Positions 1-8,067 of a stretch of DNA of 64,000 nt are shown here, one piece after another (within the stretch, counting starts at the first letter, position 1; every line of letters begins with the position of its first letter). The notes below the pieces were generated by a model. It was not told where the DNA came from. It saw nothing but the letters and a program-made list of their open reading frames with translations, and ran no database searches. The position numbers and the translations under genes were made by a program. The stretch is from Agromyces kandeliae (lineage in GTDB: Bacteria; Actinomycetota; Actinomycetes; Actinomycetales; Microbacteriaceae): the NCBI RefSeq assembly GCF_009674665.1, contig NZ_WKJD01000012.1, forward strand, positions 372,001 to 436,000, given 5' to 3'.

Positions 1-217
1 GCAGCAGGCCGAGCGGGAGCGCGCCCCACACCGCGACGACCTCGATCACGTCGGACAGCGTGCCGACGATGGTGCGCTGGGCCGCCGAGGCGAACCCCGG
101 CACGGCGAGGTCGACCGACACGCTCGTCGCCGCCATCACGACCGCGACCGCGAGGAACGATGCACCGGCGCGGGCGCGCCGTCCGGCGAACACTCCGTTC
201 CGCGGCATCCGGGTCAT
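1..217 (-). CDS. Membrane protein, N-terminal fragment (runs off the window)
   Basis: An open frame reads leftward from an ATG at 217 to the window edge, 72 codons with no stop. It starts with an Arg-rich stretch (RRARAG), followed by a hydrophobic segment at residues 17-35 and a second one near the cut end. This looks like a signal anchor or first membrane helix. The frame is consistent with the GC3 pattern of the neighbours, but the product cannot be named from this fragment. The 86 bases that separate it from the next minus-strand gene contain no recognisable element. Confidence 0.5.
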   Translation of the reverse strand, partial: MTRMPRNGVFAGRRARAGASFLAVAVVMAATSVSVDLAVPGFASAAQRTIVGTLSDVIEVVAVWGALPLGLL

Positions 218-303
218 GACGACCTCATCTCGTGTCCGGCAGCAGGTGCTCCCGTCCCCACCATGGCACGGATCACGGGGCGGCGGAAGCGCCGCGGACG
301 CGC

Positions 304-777
304 TCAGGTCGAGCGTGCGGTGCCGGCCTCCGGGGCGTGGTCGCGATGCACGCTCGCGTGCGCCCACGGGTGCAGGATGTCGAGTTGCACCATGGTCGCC
401 GCGAGCTCGACGAGCCCCAGGCCGAAGTACACCGCCTGCAGCGGACTGAACGGGATGAACACCATCTGCACGAAGACCCAGACGACCATCCCGAAGCCGG
501 CGACGGCGCACGCGATCATGGCCCAGCGCATGCGCCGCGAGAGCATCACGAACGCGACGACGTGCGTGCCGCCGACCACGATCGCGAGCACCAGCCCGGG
601 GACGAGGAACGACGAGAACGGCGAGCCCTCGAGGTACTCCGGCGGGATGGCGATCACGGTGCCGCCGAAGTCGATCACCCCGCCGAGCACCAACGCCGCG
701 CCGCCGAACACGCTCGTGATGCCCACGAAGATCTGGATCGTGAGCAGCACGCGGCGCGCGATGCCCTGCGTCGTCAT
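304..777 (-). CDS. Small four-helix integral membrane protein, unknown function
   Basis: 157 residues with four hydrophobic segments (roughly 10-35, 50-75, 82-105 and 112-135) and a His-rich hydrophilic tail. The longer open frame reaching 1152 is not used, because its extra part overlaps the opposite frame of the PLP enzyme. The ATG at 777 has a purine-rich GGGGGTGG upstream and begins MTTQGIARR, a typical positively charged N-terminus before a first helix. No family was recognised. It lies about 100 bases downstream of the trans-sulfuration gene on the same strand and could be cotranscribed with it. Confidence 0.7.
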   Translation of the reverse strand: MTTQGIARRVLLTIQIFVGITSVFGGAALVLGGVIDFGGTVIAIPPEYLEGSPFSSFLVPGLVLAIVVGGTHVVAFVMLSRRMRWAMIACAVAGFGMVVWVFVQMVFIPFSPLQAVYFGLGLVELAATMVQLDILHPWAHASVHRDHAPEAGTARST

Positions 778-880
778 CGTCGCCACCCCCTTCGACGTGG
801 GCAGGATCGGCACCAGCCTGCCCGTCCCCCGGCCCGCACGACGGGGCCGAAGGTCATGCGGATGCCTCGGGCCCCCGCCG

Positions 881-2050
881 TCAATAGCCCGCCGCAGCGG
901 GCGGGACCGACCTGGGCGGGGGGTCGGGCGCACCGTCGTCGCCCGGATCGGTCGCACGTGCGAGCGCCTGCTCCAGGTCGCGCGCGAGGTCGTCGACGTG
1001 CTCGAGTCCGACCGAGAGGCGGATGAGGCCCTCCGGGATGGTCTGCGCCTCGGCCGGCCAGCGCCGACGGCGTTCGAGCTGCGACTCGACGCCGCCGAGG
1101 CTCGTCGAGTGCACCCACACCCGGGTCGACGTGGCGACGCGCTCGGCGGCATCCGCGCCGCCCCCGATCACGATCGAGACGATCGTGCCGAAGCCGGGGT
1201 AGCGGACCTCCTCGAGCGCGGGGTGGTCCGCGAAGCGGGCGGCGAGCTCGCGCGCATTCGCCTGCGCGCGTTCGAGTCGCACGGGCAGGGTGCGCAGGCC
1301 GCGCAGCGCGAGGAACGCGTCCAGCGGGCCGGGGATCGCGCCGCCGAGGCTCCGGCGGGTCGCGATGCGGTCGCGCAGGTCGTCGTCGCGCGCGATCACC
1401 GCGCCCATGACGACGTCGCTGTGGCCCGAGATCGACTTCGTCGCCGAGTGGACGACGAGGTCGGCGCCCGACTCGAGCGGGCGCTGCAGCAGGGGCGTCG
1501 CGAACGTGTTGTCGACCGCGAACAGCGCGCCGGCCTCGCGTGCGGCCCGACCGATCGCGTCGAGGTCGGCCACCTCGAGCGCGGGGTTGGTCGGCGACTC
1601 GACCCAGACGAGGTCCGCGCCCCTCGCGGCATCCGCCACCGCCTCGGCGTCGCGGACGTCGACGAAGCGCACCGAGACGTCGCGGGTCAGGGCGAGGTCG
1701 TCGAGCAGCCCGATCGTGCCCGTGTACGAGTGCCGCGGGGCGACCACGACACCGCCGGTCGGGACGAGCGCGAGGACCGCCGAGATCGCGCCCATGCCCG
1801 ACGCGAACGCCACGCATCCACCGCCCTCGAGGGCGCCGAGCGCCTCCTCGAACGCGGTCCAGGACGGGTTGCCGTAGCGGCCGTAGGCGGTCGGTCCGCC
1901 CTCGTGGAACGTCGACGCGAGGTGCACGGGGGTGCTCATCGGGCCGTCCGGCTCGCGGGACGGCCGACCGGCGTGCACCGCGACGGTCTCCGGGTGCATC
2001 CGGTCGTGCGGATCCTCGCCCGTCGGGCGTGCCTGCGGTCGGTCGTGCAT
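881..2050 (-). CDS. Cys/Met-metabolism PLP enzyme (cystathionine gamma-synthase/lyase family)
   Basis: 389-residue fold-type I PLP enzyme of the trans-sulfuration family, in the usual 380-400 residue range. The cofactor lysine lies in SATKSISGHSDVV, and the N-terminal ETVAVHAG and STPVHLASTF motifs are standard. Family members catalyse gamma-replacement or gamma-elimination on homoserine esters or cystathionine in the cytosol. Sequence alone does not separate synthase (MetB) from lyase. The ATG at 2050 was chosen over the upstream ATG at 2074 because a GGAGGGA Shine-Dalgarno lies seven bases before it. The gene is not linked to other sulfur genes here. Confidence 0.88.
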   Translation of the reverse strand: MHDRPQARPTGEDPHDRMHPETVAVHAGRPSREPDGPMSTPVHLASTFHEGGPTAYGRYGNPSWTAFEEALGALEGGGCVAFASGMGAISAVLALVPTGGVVVAPRHSYTGTIGLLDDLALTRDVSVRFVDVRDAEAVADAARGADLVWVESPTNPALEVADLDAIGRAAREAGALFAVDNTFATPLLQRPLESGADLVVHSATKSISGHSDVVMGAVIARDDDLRDRIATRRSLGGAIPGPLDAFLALRGLRTLPVRLERAQANARELAARFADHPALEEVRYPGFGTIVSIVIGGGADAAERVATSTRVWVHSTSLGGVESQLERRRRWPAEAQTIPEGLIRLSVGLEHVDDLARDLEQALARATDPGDDGAPDPPPRSVPPAAAGY

Positions 2051-2145
2051 GGTGGTCCCTCCTCGACGCTCCATGTCGATCCTCGCTCATCGGCGGCGGC
2101 GGTGACGACCTCGCGCACGCCCGTCGCGGGCCCCCGGACGCGGCG

Positions 2146-3147
2146 TCAATCCCGCTCGACGACGGGATGCACCACGGCGTCGGTGACGTCCACCTCGACC
2201 CCGACGAACGAGGGCACCTCCGACTCGAGCGCGTCGCGGAGCGCGGAGACCGGGGGGATCCGGCCGCCGGGCGCCTGCACCGAGATGCGTGCGACGAGGC
2301 TCTTCCAGGTGACGCCGTCGACCTCGCCCTCACCGTCGGACAGCCAGTCGTTCGCGGTGGACTGGATGCGCGCCGTCCAGGTCGCCTGGGCGACGATCAC
2401 GAGGGTGTTCAGTCCGAGGGGGATCAGGGTCAGCACGGTGAGCACCGTCACGATCGTGTACGCGCGCCGACGTCGGCTGGGCAGGGCGAGCGCGTCGCGC
2501 GAGTAGCCGGCGAGCGTGAACACGATCGCCCCGGCGATGATGAGCGCGACGACGTTCGAGAAGAACAGCAGGAACGCGCCGAACGCCCCGTCGAGGTCGC
2601 CCTGGCCGAGCGTGACGCCGACGACCGCGAGCGGCGGGACCAGCGAGATCGCGATGGCGACGCCCGGCAGGACCGCGCTGAGGTCCTTCCGGCTCATCGC
2701 GAAGGCTCCGGCGACGCCCGTGGCGAGCGCCGCGACGAGGTCCATCAGCTGCGGCGACGTGCGGCCGCTGATCTGGGAGTTGCCGCCGAGGTTGGTGCCG
2801 GTGGGGAGCACGATCGAGAACGCCGCGCCGATGAGGATCACCGCGGCCACGGCGCCCGAGACCCAGACGACGGATGCCACGACCATTCGCGCCCGTCCGG
2901 TCACGATCCCCGCGGCGATGCCGAGGATCGGCGTTCCGAGCGGGGCGATGATCATCGCCCCGATCACGGTGGCCGTCGAGTCGAGGAGCACCCCGGCTGC
3001 GGCGATGATGCCCGACAGCACGAGCATGATCACGAAGCCGCTCCGCTTGCCCACCCGATCGCCCGACCCGAGGTCGAGCTGGTCGAGCAGGTCGGTGAGC
3101 GGGTTGCGCTGCAGCGTCGGAAGCAGCAGCGCGGTCAACTTCGCCAC
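2146..3147 (-). CDS. DUF389 family membrane protein
   Basis: 333 residues. The hallmark of the DUF389 family is visible in the N-terminal third: two long hydrophobic helices separated by the GAMIIAPLGTPILG loop, followed by further helices around residues 95-120, 150-215 and 225-250. The C-terminal 80 residues are soluble and mixed alpha/beta. The molecular function of this family is not established, and an inner-membrane transport or stress role is only a guess. The gene stands alone and is divergent from the glycosylase gene at 3246. Confidence 0.85.
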   Translation of the reverse strand: MAKLTALLLPTLQRNPLTDLLDQLDLGSGDRVGKRSGFVIMLVLSGIIAAAGVLLDSTATVIGAMIIAPLGTPILGIAAGIVTGRARMVVASVVWVSGAVAAVILIGAAFSIVLPTGTNLGGNSQISGRTSPQLMDLVAALATGVAGAFAMSRKDLSAVLPGVAIAISLVPPLAVVGVTLGQGDLDGAFGAFLLFFSNVVALIIAGAIVFTLAGYSRDALALPSRRRRAYTIVTVLTVLTLIPLGLNTLVIVAQATWTARIQSTANDWLSDGEGEVDGVTWKSLVARISVQAPGGRIPPVSALRDALESEVPSFVGVEVDVTDAVVHPVVERD

Positions 3148-3245
3148 ACCCGGATGATCCCACCGGGCGCGCCCCGCGACAACCGTCCGCGCCGCGGAGG
3201 CGGCGCCGATCGGGCGGAGACGGTGGCGGGGCGCACACTGGAGGG

Positions 3246-4163
3246 GTGAGTCCCGACCACGCGCTCGACTGGCGCGCCCCGCACGAGACCGACGTCGCGC
3301 AGACGATCGGCGTGCTGCGGAGGGGTCCCGGCGACCCGACCTTCACGCGCACGCCCGACGGCGCGGTCTGGCGTGCGACGCTGACCGACGCCGGGCCGGC
3401 GACGCTGCGGATCGTGCAGCGCGATGTCGACCTGGTCCGCGTCGAGGCATGGGGACCCGGCGCCGGCGCCGCCGTCGACCTCGCCCCCTCGATGCTCGGG
3501 GAGCGCGACGACACCACGGGCTTCCGCACGGGCGTCGAGGAGCTCGACGCGGCGCACCGGCGCAACCCGGGGCTGCGCGTTCCGCGCACCGCCCGCGTGA
3601 TGGAGTCGCTCGTGCCCGCGATCCTCGAGCAGAAGGTGATCACGGTGCAGGCGCACGCGTCCTGGCGCCGGCTGGTGCTCGCGTTCGGCGAGGCGGCGCC
3701 CGGCCCCGTGCCCCGCCCCATGCGGGTCGCGCCCTCGGCCGACGGATGGCGCGCCATCCCGGTCTGGGAATGGCACCGGGCCGGCGTCGATCCGAAGCGC
3801 GCGGCGGCGATCCAGCGCGCGGCCGCCCGTGCACCCCGCATCGAGGAGGCGGCCGACCTCGCGCTCGCCGATGCCGCCGCCCGACTGACCGTGTTCCCGG
3901 GCGTGGGAGCGTGGACGGCCGCGGAGGTCGCGCAGCGCGCGTTCGGCGACGCCGACGCGGTGTCGGTCGGCGACTACCACCTGGCGAACTACGTCGGGCA
4001 CGCGCTGTTCGGGCGCGACATGACCGACGACGAGATGCTCGAGGCGCTCGCGCCGTGGGCCGGCCAGCGATACCGCGTGATCCGGCTGATGATGGCGGCG
4101 GGACTGCGCGGGCGACCGCGGCGAGGGCCGCGGATGTCGTTCGTCGACCACCGCGGGCGGTGA
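3246..4163 (+). CDS. DNA-3-methyladenine glycosylase-like HhH-GPD protein (AlkA type)
   Basis: 305 residues. The C-terminal half holds a helix-hairpin-helix with GPD loop: LTVFPGVGAWTA followed about 20 residues later by the VGDYH segment, whose Asp is the expected catalytic residue. This superfamily removes alkylated bases in base-excision repair. The N-terminal half corresponds to the AlkA-type extra domain, here weakly conserved. Translation starts at a GTG six bases after a CACACT -10-like box (3234-3239), so the message is probably leaderless. Divergent from the DUF389 gene. A homologous glycosylase with a different damage range cannot be excluded. Confidence 0.82.
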   Translation: MSPDHALDWRAPHETDVAQTIGVLRRGPGDPTFTRTPDGAVWRATLTDAGPATLRIVQRDVDLVRVEAWGPGAGAAVDLAPSMLGERDDTTGFRTGVEELDAAHRRNPGLRVPRTARVMESLVPAILEQKVITVQAHASWRRLVLAFGEAAPGPVPRPMRVAPSADGWRAIPVWEWHRAGVDPKRAAAIQRAAARAPRIEEAADLALADAAARLTVFPGVGAWTAAEVAQRAFGDADAVSVGDYHLANYVGHALFGRDMTDDEMLEALAPWAGQRYRVIRLMMAAGLRGRPRRGPRMSFVDHRGR

Positions 4164-4212
4164 GCGGTGAGCGACGCGCGGCGAGCGCCGGTCAGCGGCG
4201 GCCACCGCCCGA

Positions 4213-4226
4213 GTGACCTTGGGCCC
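4213..4226 (+). promoter_or_regulatory. Possible DevR/OsdR-like box upstream of the stress gene
   Basis: GTGACCTTGGGCCC lies 72 bases before the start of the universal stress protein gene. It resembles the GGGAC(n)GGCCC-type half sites reported for actinobacterial DosR/DevR/OsdR regulators. It is an imperfect match and no second copy was found nearby, so this is a suggestion from context. Confidence 0.25.
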
Positions 4227-4297
4227 GACGGGGGCGACCGCCCTCCGGGAGGCTGGGTGCAGGCCGTCGGAGTACGGGCACGAAGGGGTGATCGGAC

Positions 4298-5134
4298 GTG
4301 TTCACGCAGATCGTCGTCGGATGGGACGGGTCCCCGAACGCGGAGGCAGCGCTGGAGTGGGCGGCGGCACGCGACGACGCGGCACCCCTGCTGATCGTGC
4401 ACACCGTGCCGGGCGCGGACACGTCGAGCGAGTACCTGCGAGCCACCGGGGACCTTCCCGAGGCGAGGGTCGAGCTGATCGACCGGGCCGAGCGGCTTCG
4501 CGTCGAGCATCCCGGACGCACGGTCGACACGCTCACGGTGCACGGCCGCCCCGACAAGGAGCTCGCCACGTACCTCGACGGCAGCTCACTCGTCGTGGTG
4601 GGCGGGTCGCAGAGCGGGCACGAGACCGCGTGGACCCTCGGCGCCCGGCTCGCCGGTCGTCGCGGACGCGGTGCCGTCGCCGTCGTCCCGCCCGACTGGG
4701 AGGCCGTGGAGCGCCGCGCGGTGGTGGTCGGCGTCGACGGGTCGGATGAGGCGCGGGCGGCGATCCGCGTCGGAGTCGACGAGGCCGCTCGTTCCGGGCG
4801 ACCGCTCGAGCTCGTCCACGCGTGGGTCGTGCCGACCAGCTGGAACTCGGCCTACGTGGAGTACCTCGGCGACGTCGCCCTCATGGAGGAGATGCGACGC
4901 GACGTGCTCGACGAGGCCGTGGAGTTCGCCCGTTCGCTCGGCGGTGCTCCGTCCGGGCGCCTCGAGCGCGGGTCGGCCGCGGCGGTGCTCTCCGAGTACA
5001 GCGACACCGCCGGCGTCGTGGTCGTGGGCAGCCACGCGGCGGGCGGCATGGCCCGCTTCCTCCTGGGCTCGGTGAGCCACGACCTGCTGCTGAGCGCCGC
5101 CGGTCCGGTCATCGTGGTCAGCGACGTCGGATAG
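4298..5134 (+). CDS. Universal stress protein with two Usp domains
   Basis: 278 residues built from two tandem UspA domains: residues about 1-135 (VVGWDGSPNAEAALEWA at the front) and 143-278 (VVVGVDGSDEARAAIR, ending in VVVGSHAAGGMARFLLGSVS). The G-x2-G-x9-G(S/T)-type ATP-binding loop is complete in the second domain (GSHAAGG...GSVS) and degenerate in the first. This two-domain layout is common in actinobacteria, where such proteins are induced by hypoxia or stationary phase. GTG start with GAAGGGG eleven bases upstream. Only three bases separate it from the next gene, so an operon is likely. Confidence 0.9.
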   Translation: MFTQIVVGWDGSPNAEAALEWAAARDDAAPLLIVHTVPGADTSSEYLRATGDLPEARVELIDRAERLRVEHPGRTVDTLTVHGRPDKELATYLDGSSLVVVGGSQSGHETAWTLGARLAGRRGRGAVAVVPPDWEAVERRAVVVGVDGSDEARAAIRVGVDEAARSGRPLELVHAWVVPTSWNSAYVEYLGDVALMEEMRRDVLDEAVEFARSLGGAPSGRLERGSAAAVLSEYSDTAGVVVVGSHAAGGMARFLLGSVSHDLLLSAAGPVIVVSDVG

Positions 5135-5137
5135 GCC

Positions 5138-6562
5138 ATGGGCCTGCGGAGCATCCGGTTCCTCGGTGCGGCCGACACCGTCACCGGGTCGCGCCACCTC
5201 GTCGAGTGCGACGGCGCGCGCGTGCTCGTGGACTGCGGGCTGTTCCAGGGCTACAAGGTGCTCCGCGCGCGCAATCGGCAGCCGTTCCCCGTCGATCCCG
5301 CGACGATCGACGCGGTGGTGCTGACGCACGCGCACCTGGACCACTCCGGGTACCTGCCCGCGCTCGTGCGCGACGGGTTCGCCGGTCGCATCCTCGCGAG
5401 CCCCGGCACCATCGAGCTCGCCGAGATCATGCTGGCCGACAGCGCGTACCTCATGGAGGAGGAGGCCCGCCACGCGGCATCCCGCCACTGGTCGCGGCAC
5501 GCCGACCCCCGTCCGCTCTACACGTCGGAGGACGTCCGCCGGACGATGCCTCGGTTCGAACCGCTCGACTTCCACGAGTCGCGCCGCGTCGCCCCCGGGG
5601 TCGACGTGCGACTCGTGCACGCCGGGCACATCCTCGGTGCGGCGCAGGTGCGGCTGGAAGTCGACGGGGCGACCGTCCACTTCACCGGCGACCTGGGCCG
5701 CCCCGACGACCCGCTCATGCGGCCTCCGGAGCCGCTGGAGTCGACCGACGTGCTCGTCGCGGAGTCGACCTACGGCGACCGGGTGCATTCGGCAGGCGAT
5801 CCCGAGCGTGCGCTCGGCGACGTCATCCGCCGCGTGACGCGGCGCGGCGGGGTGGTGCTCATCCCCGCCTTCGCGGTCGGCCGCACCGAGAGCGTGCTCC
5901 TGCACCTGTCGCGCCTCGCGGATCGCGGCGAGCTGCCCGACGTCCCGATCTACCTGAACAGCCCCATGGCGGTCGACGCCGTCGAGATCTACGAACGGCA
6001 CCCCGAGGAGCATCGGCTCGGCCCGGACGAACTGCGCCGCATGTACGGCCTCGCGAGGCGGGTCACGTCGGTCGACGATTCCAAGCTGCTGAACCTGCGA
6101 GGGGGTCCGCTCGTGATCCTGTCGGCGAGCGGGATGCTGACCGGCGGGCGGATCCTGCACCATCTCGACGCGTACGGCTCCGACCCGCACAACGCGATCG
6201 TGCTGACCGGCTTCCAGGCCGGCGGCACGCGCGGGGCCGCGCTCCAGGCGGGTGAGCGCTCGCTCCGCCTGTTCGGCAAGGACCTCCCGATCCGTGCCGA
6301 GGTCGTGTCGATCGAGTCGATGTCGGCGCACGCCGACGCGGAGCAGATCCTCGGCTGGATGCGCGCGACGCCCGAACCGCCGGGCATGACGTGGGTCGTC
6401 CACGGCGAGGCGCACGCGGCCGACACGTTGCGTGCGCGGATCAGGCGCGAACTCGGGCGGGCGGCCCGCGTGCCCGACCACCACCAGGCCGCCGAGATCG
6501 TCCCGAGGTCGGCGCGTGCGGCGCCGATCGACGCGGTCGCGGCGATCGACGCGTCGATCTGA
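5138..6562 (+). CDS. MBL-fold beta-CASP family metallohydrolase (RNA-processing exonuclease-like)
   Basis: 474 residues. The metallo-beta-lactamase core carries LTHAHLDHSG (HxHxDH) near residue 65, HAGHILGA and FTGDLG. The inserted beta-CASP domain follows, with ESTYGDR, then PAFAVGRTE and the C-terminal SASGMLTGGR and SAHAD motifs. Bacterial members of this CPSF/YSH1-like group are thought to cleave RNA. It directly follows the universal stress gene and precedes a flavin-fold protein, suggesting a stress-related operon. The short gap (5135-5137) implies translational coupling. Confidence 0.9.
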   Translation: MGLRSIRFLGAADTVTGSRHLVECDGARVLVDCGLFQGYKVLRARNRQPFPVDPATIDAVVLTHAHLDHSGYLPALVRDGFAGRILASPGTIELAEIMLADSAYLMEEEARHAASRHWSRHADPRPLYTSEDVRRTMPRFEPLDFHESRRVAPGVDVRLVHAGHILGAAQVRLEVDGATVHFTGDLGRPDDPLMRPPEPLESTDVLVAESTYGDRVHSAGDPERALGDVIRRVTRRGGVVLIPAFAVGRTESVLLHLSRLADRGELPDVPIYLNSPMAVDAVEIYERHPEEHRLGPDELRRMYGLARRVTSVDDSKLLNLRGGPLVILSASGMLTGGRILHHLDAYGSDPHNAIVLTGFQAGGTRGAALQAGERSLRLFGKDLPIRAEVVSIESMSAHADAEQILGWMRATPEPPGMTWVVHGEAHAADTLRARIRRELGRAARVPDHHQAAEIVPRSARAAPIDAVAAIDASI

Positions 6563-6621
6563 CCGAGGCTCGCCGCCGCGATACGCTCCCGACCACCGGA
6601 CGACACAGGAAAGGAAGGCCC

Positions 6622-7047
6622 ATGGACGAACAGGACGACACGCGTCCCCCCACGCGGCACCTCAGCGAGGAGGAGTGCTGGTCGCGGATCGAGGCCGCGC
6701 CGTTCGGGCGCATCGCGGTGTTCGCCGCGGGCGAGGTCGACATCTTCCCGGTGAACCACATGGTCGACCACGACGGCGCCGATGCTCCGGCGATCGTGTT
6801 CCGCACGGCGGCCGGGACGAAGCTGCTCGAGCTCACCATCCACTCGCACGTCGCGTTCGAGGTCGACGGCTACACCGACGAGGACGCGTTCAGCGTCGTC
6901 GCCAAGGGCGAGGCGCGCCAGCTCGAGCGGCAGAGCGAGATCGAGCACGCCGAGACGCTCGGGGTGCACCCGTGGGCGCCGGAGTCGAAGGACCGGTGGG
7001 TGCGGATCCAGCCGACCGACGTGCGCGGGCGCGAGTTCCGGCGCTGA
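6622..7047 (+). CDS. Pyridoxamine 5'-phosphate oxidase-fold (split barrel) protein
   Basis: 141 residues, with the short split-barrel pattern CWSRIEAAPFGRIAVFAAGEVDIFPVNHMVD typical of actinobacterial PPOX-fold proteins that bind FMN, F420 or haem. The family includes deazaflavin reductases and uncharacterised stress proteins, so a true PNP oxidase role is not implied. The ATG at 6622 follows an AAGGAAGG ribosome site, and a longer frame upstream is rejected because it overlaps the MBL gene. Third gene of the Usp-MBL-PPOX set, with a 59-base gap that contains a TACGCT promoter-like box. Confidence 0.85.
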   Translation: MDEQDDTRPPTRHLSEEECWSRIEAAPFGRIAVFAAGEVDIFPVNHMVDHDGADAPAIVFRTAAGTKLLELTIHSHVAFEVDGYTDEDAFSVVAKGEARQLERQSEIEHAETLGVHPWAPESKDRWVRIQPTDVRGREFRR

Positions 7048-7064
7048 GGCGCTGCGCCTTCGGA

Positions 7065-7092
7065 CGAGGCGGATGCCGCGGCATCCGCCTCG
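7065..7092. terminator. 28-bp perfect palindrome, bidirectional terminator between convergent genes
   Basis: A perfectly self-complementary block centred on GGATGCCGCGGCATCC with flanks CGAGGC/GCCTCG, located between the ends of the PPOX gene and the PfkB gene. It can form a strong hairpin in either transcript. There is no T-tract, as is usual in very high-GC actinobacteria. Confidence 0.6.
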
Positions 7093-7105
7093 GGTCGGCG
7101 CAACC

Positions 7106-8005
7106 TCAGCCGACGAGCGGCTCGAGGGTCGGGTGCAGGTGCCGGGTCACCAGGACGGATGCCGCGTGCTGCGCGCCGACCTCCAGGGCGGCGTCGACGT
7201 CGGCCCCGCCGAGCATCGCGTGGAGCACGCCCGACATGAAGGCGTCGCCCGCGCCGTTGGCGTCGCGCACGTCGACGGGCACGGCGTCGACGCGGTGCTC
7301 GGTGACGGCACCGTCCTCCGAGGCCAGCGCCACGGCCCCCTCCGCGCCGAGCGTGCACACCGCGAGCCGTGCGCCGTCGTCGATCACGCGCCGCAGGAAC
7401 GGCAGGGGGTCGCCGCCGAGCCGGTCGGCGTTGAGGAAGACCGCGTCGGCCGCATCGAGGAACGGGCGGTGGAACTCGCTCGTGCCGTCGTAGTCGTGCA
7501 GGTCGATCCAGATCGGCCGCCCCGAGGCGCGCGCGTCGGGGATGAGCCGGCGCGACCGCTCCGAGAGGTCGAGCACGATCGCCGCGGCGTCCTCCATCGC
7601 GGCGGTCAGTCGGTCGTCCTCGGGTGAGTCCCGGTCGTCGGGGGTCGAGAGGTAGATCGAGACGCGCTCGCCGAGCGGCGTCATGAGGTTGAGGTGCCGT
7701 TCGGTGCGCGCGCCGTCCACCACGTCGAGGTCGAGTCCGTCGACGCGATCGAGGATGCCGCGCAGGCGCTCGCCGTCGGGATCCGACCCGATCAGGGTGA
7801 ACAGGGTGACCGGCCGTCCGAAGGCGGCGAGCCCGAGCGCTTTGCCCGCCGACGTGCCGCCGACCGTCTCGTGGTCGGCCAGCGCGAACTGCATGTGCGG
7901 CACGGGGGCGGGCAGATGCTCGACGTGCACGATCCGGTTCCACGACGCCGGCCCCGAGACCACGACCCTGCCGCTCACGCGCTGCTCCCGTCCGGCCGCG
8001 ACCAT
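7106..8005 (-). CDS. PfkB-family carbohydrate/nucleoside kinase
   Basis: About 299 residues. The family signatures are a Gly-rich N-terminal motif (VGGTSAGKALGLAAFG) and the C-terminal anion-hole motif DANGAGDAFMSG with the catalytic Asp. These ribokinase-like enzymes phosphorylate sugars or nucleosides with ATP; the substrate cannot be told. The start is uncertain: ATG at 8023 or 8005, or a GTG at 7978 that has GGACGGGAGC upstream and gives the most family-like N-terminus. It ends convergently against the PPOX gene. Confidence 0.82.
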   Translation of the reverse strand: MVAAGREQRVSGRVVVSGPASWNRIVHVEHLPAPVPHMQFALADHETVGGTSAGKALGLAAFGRPVTLFTLIGSDPDGERLRGILDRVDGLDLDVVDGARTERHLNLMTPLGERVSIYLSTPDDRDSPEDDRLTAAMEDAAAIVLDLSERSRRLIPDARASGRPIWIDLHDYDGTSEFHRPFLDAADAVFLNADRLGGDPLPFLRRVIDDGARLAVCTLGAEGAVALASEDGAVTEHRVDAVPVDVRDANGAGDAFMSGVLHAMLGGADVDAALEVGAQHAASVLVTRHLHPTLEPLVG

Positions 8006-8067
8006 CGCGACGATCGGTCCCATCCTGCCGTCGTCGCCGATCGTCCGCGAGCCGATGCTGCGACGGG

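Noticed and set aside
1540-3249. A 569-codon plus-strand frame rich in Arg and Pro
   Set aside because: Shadow of the PLP enzyme and DUF389 genes; no conserved pattern.
6622-7047. Calling this gene pdxH
   Set aside because: It is a short PPOX-fold protein lacking the classical PNP oxidase signature; cofactor may be FMN, F420 or haem.
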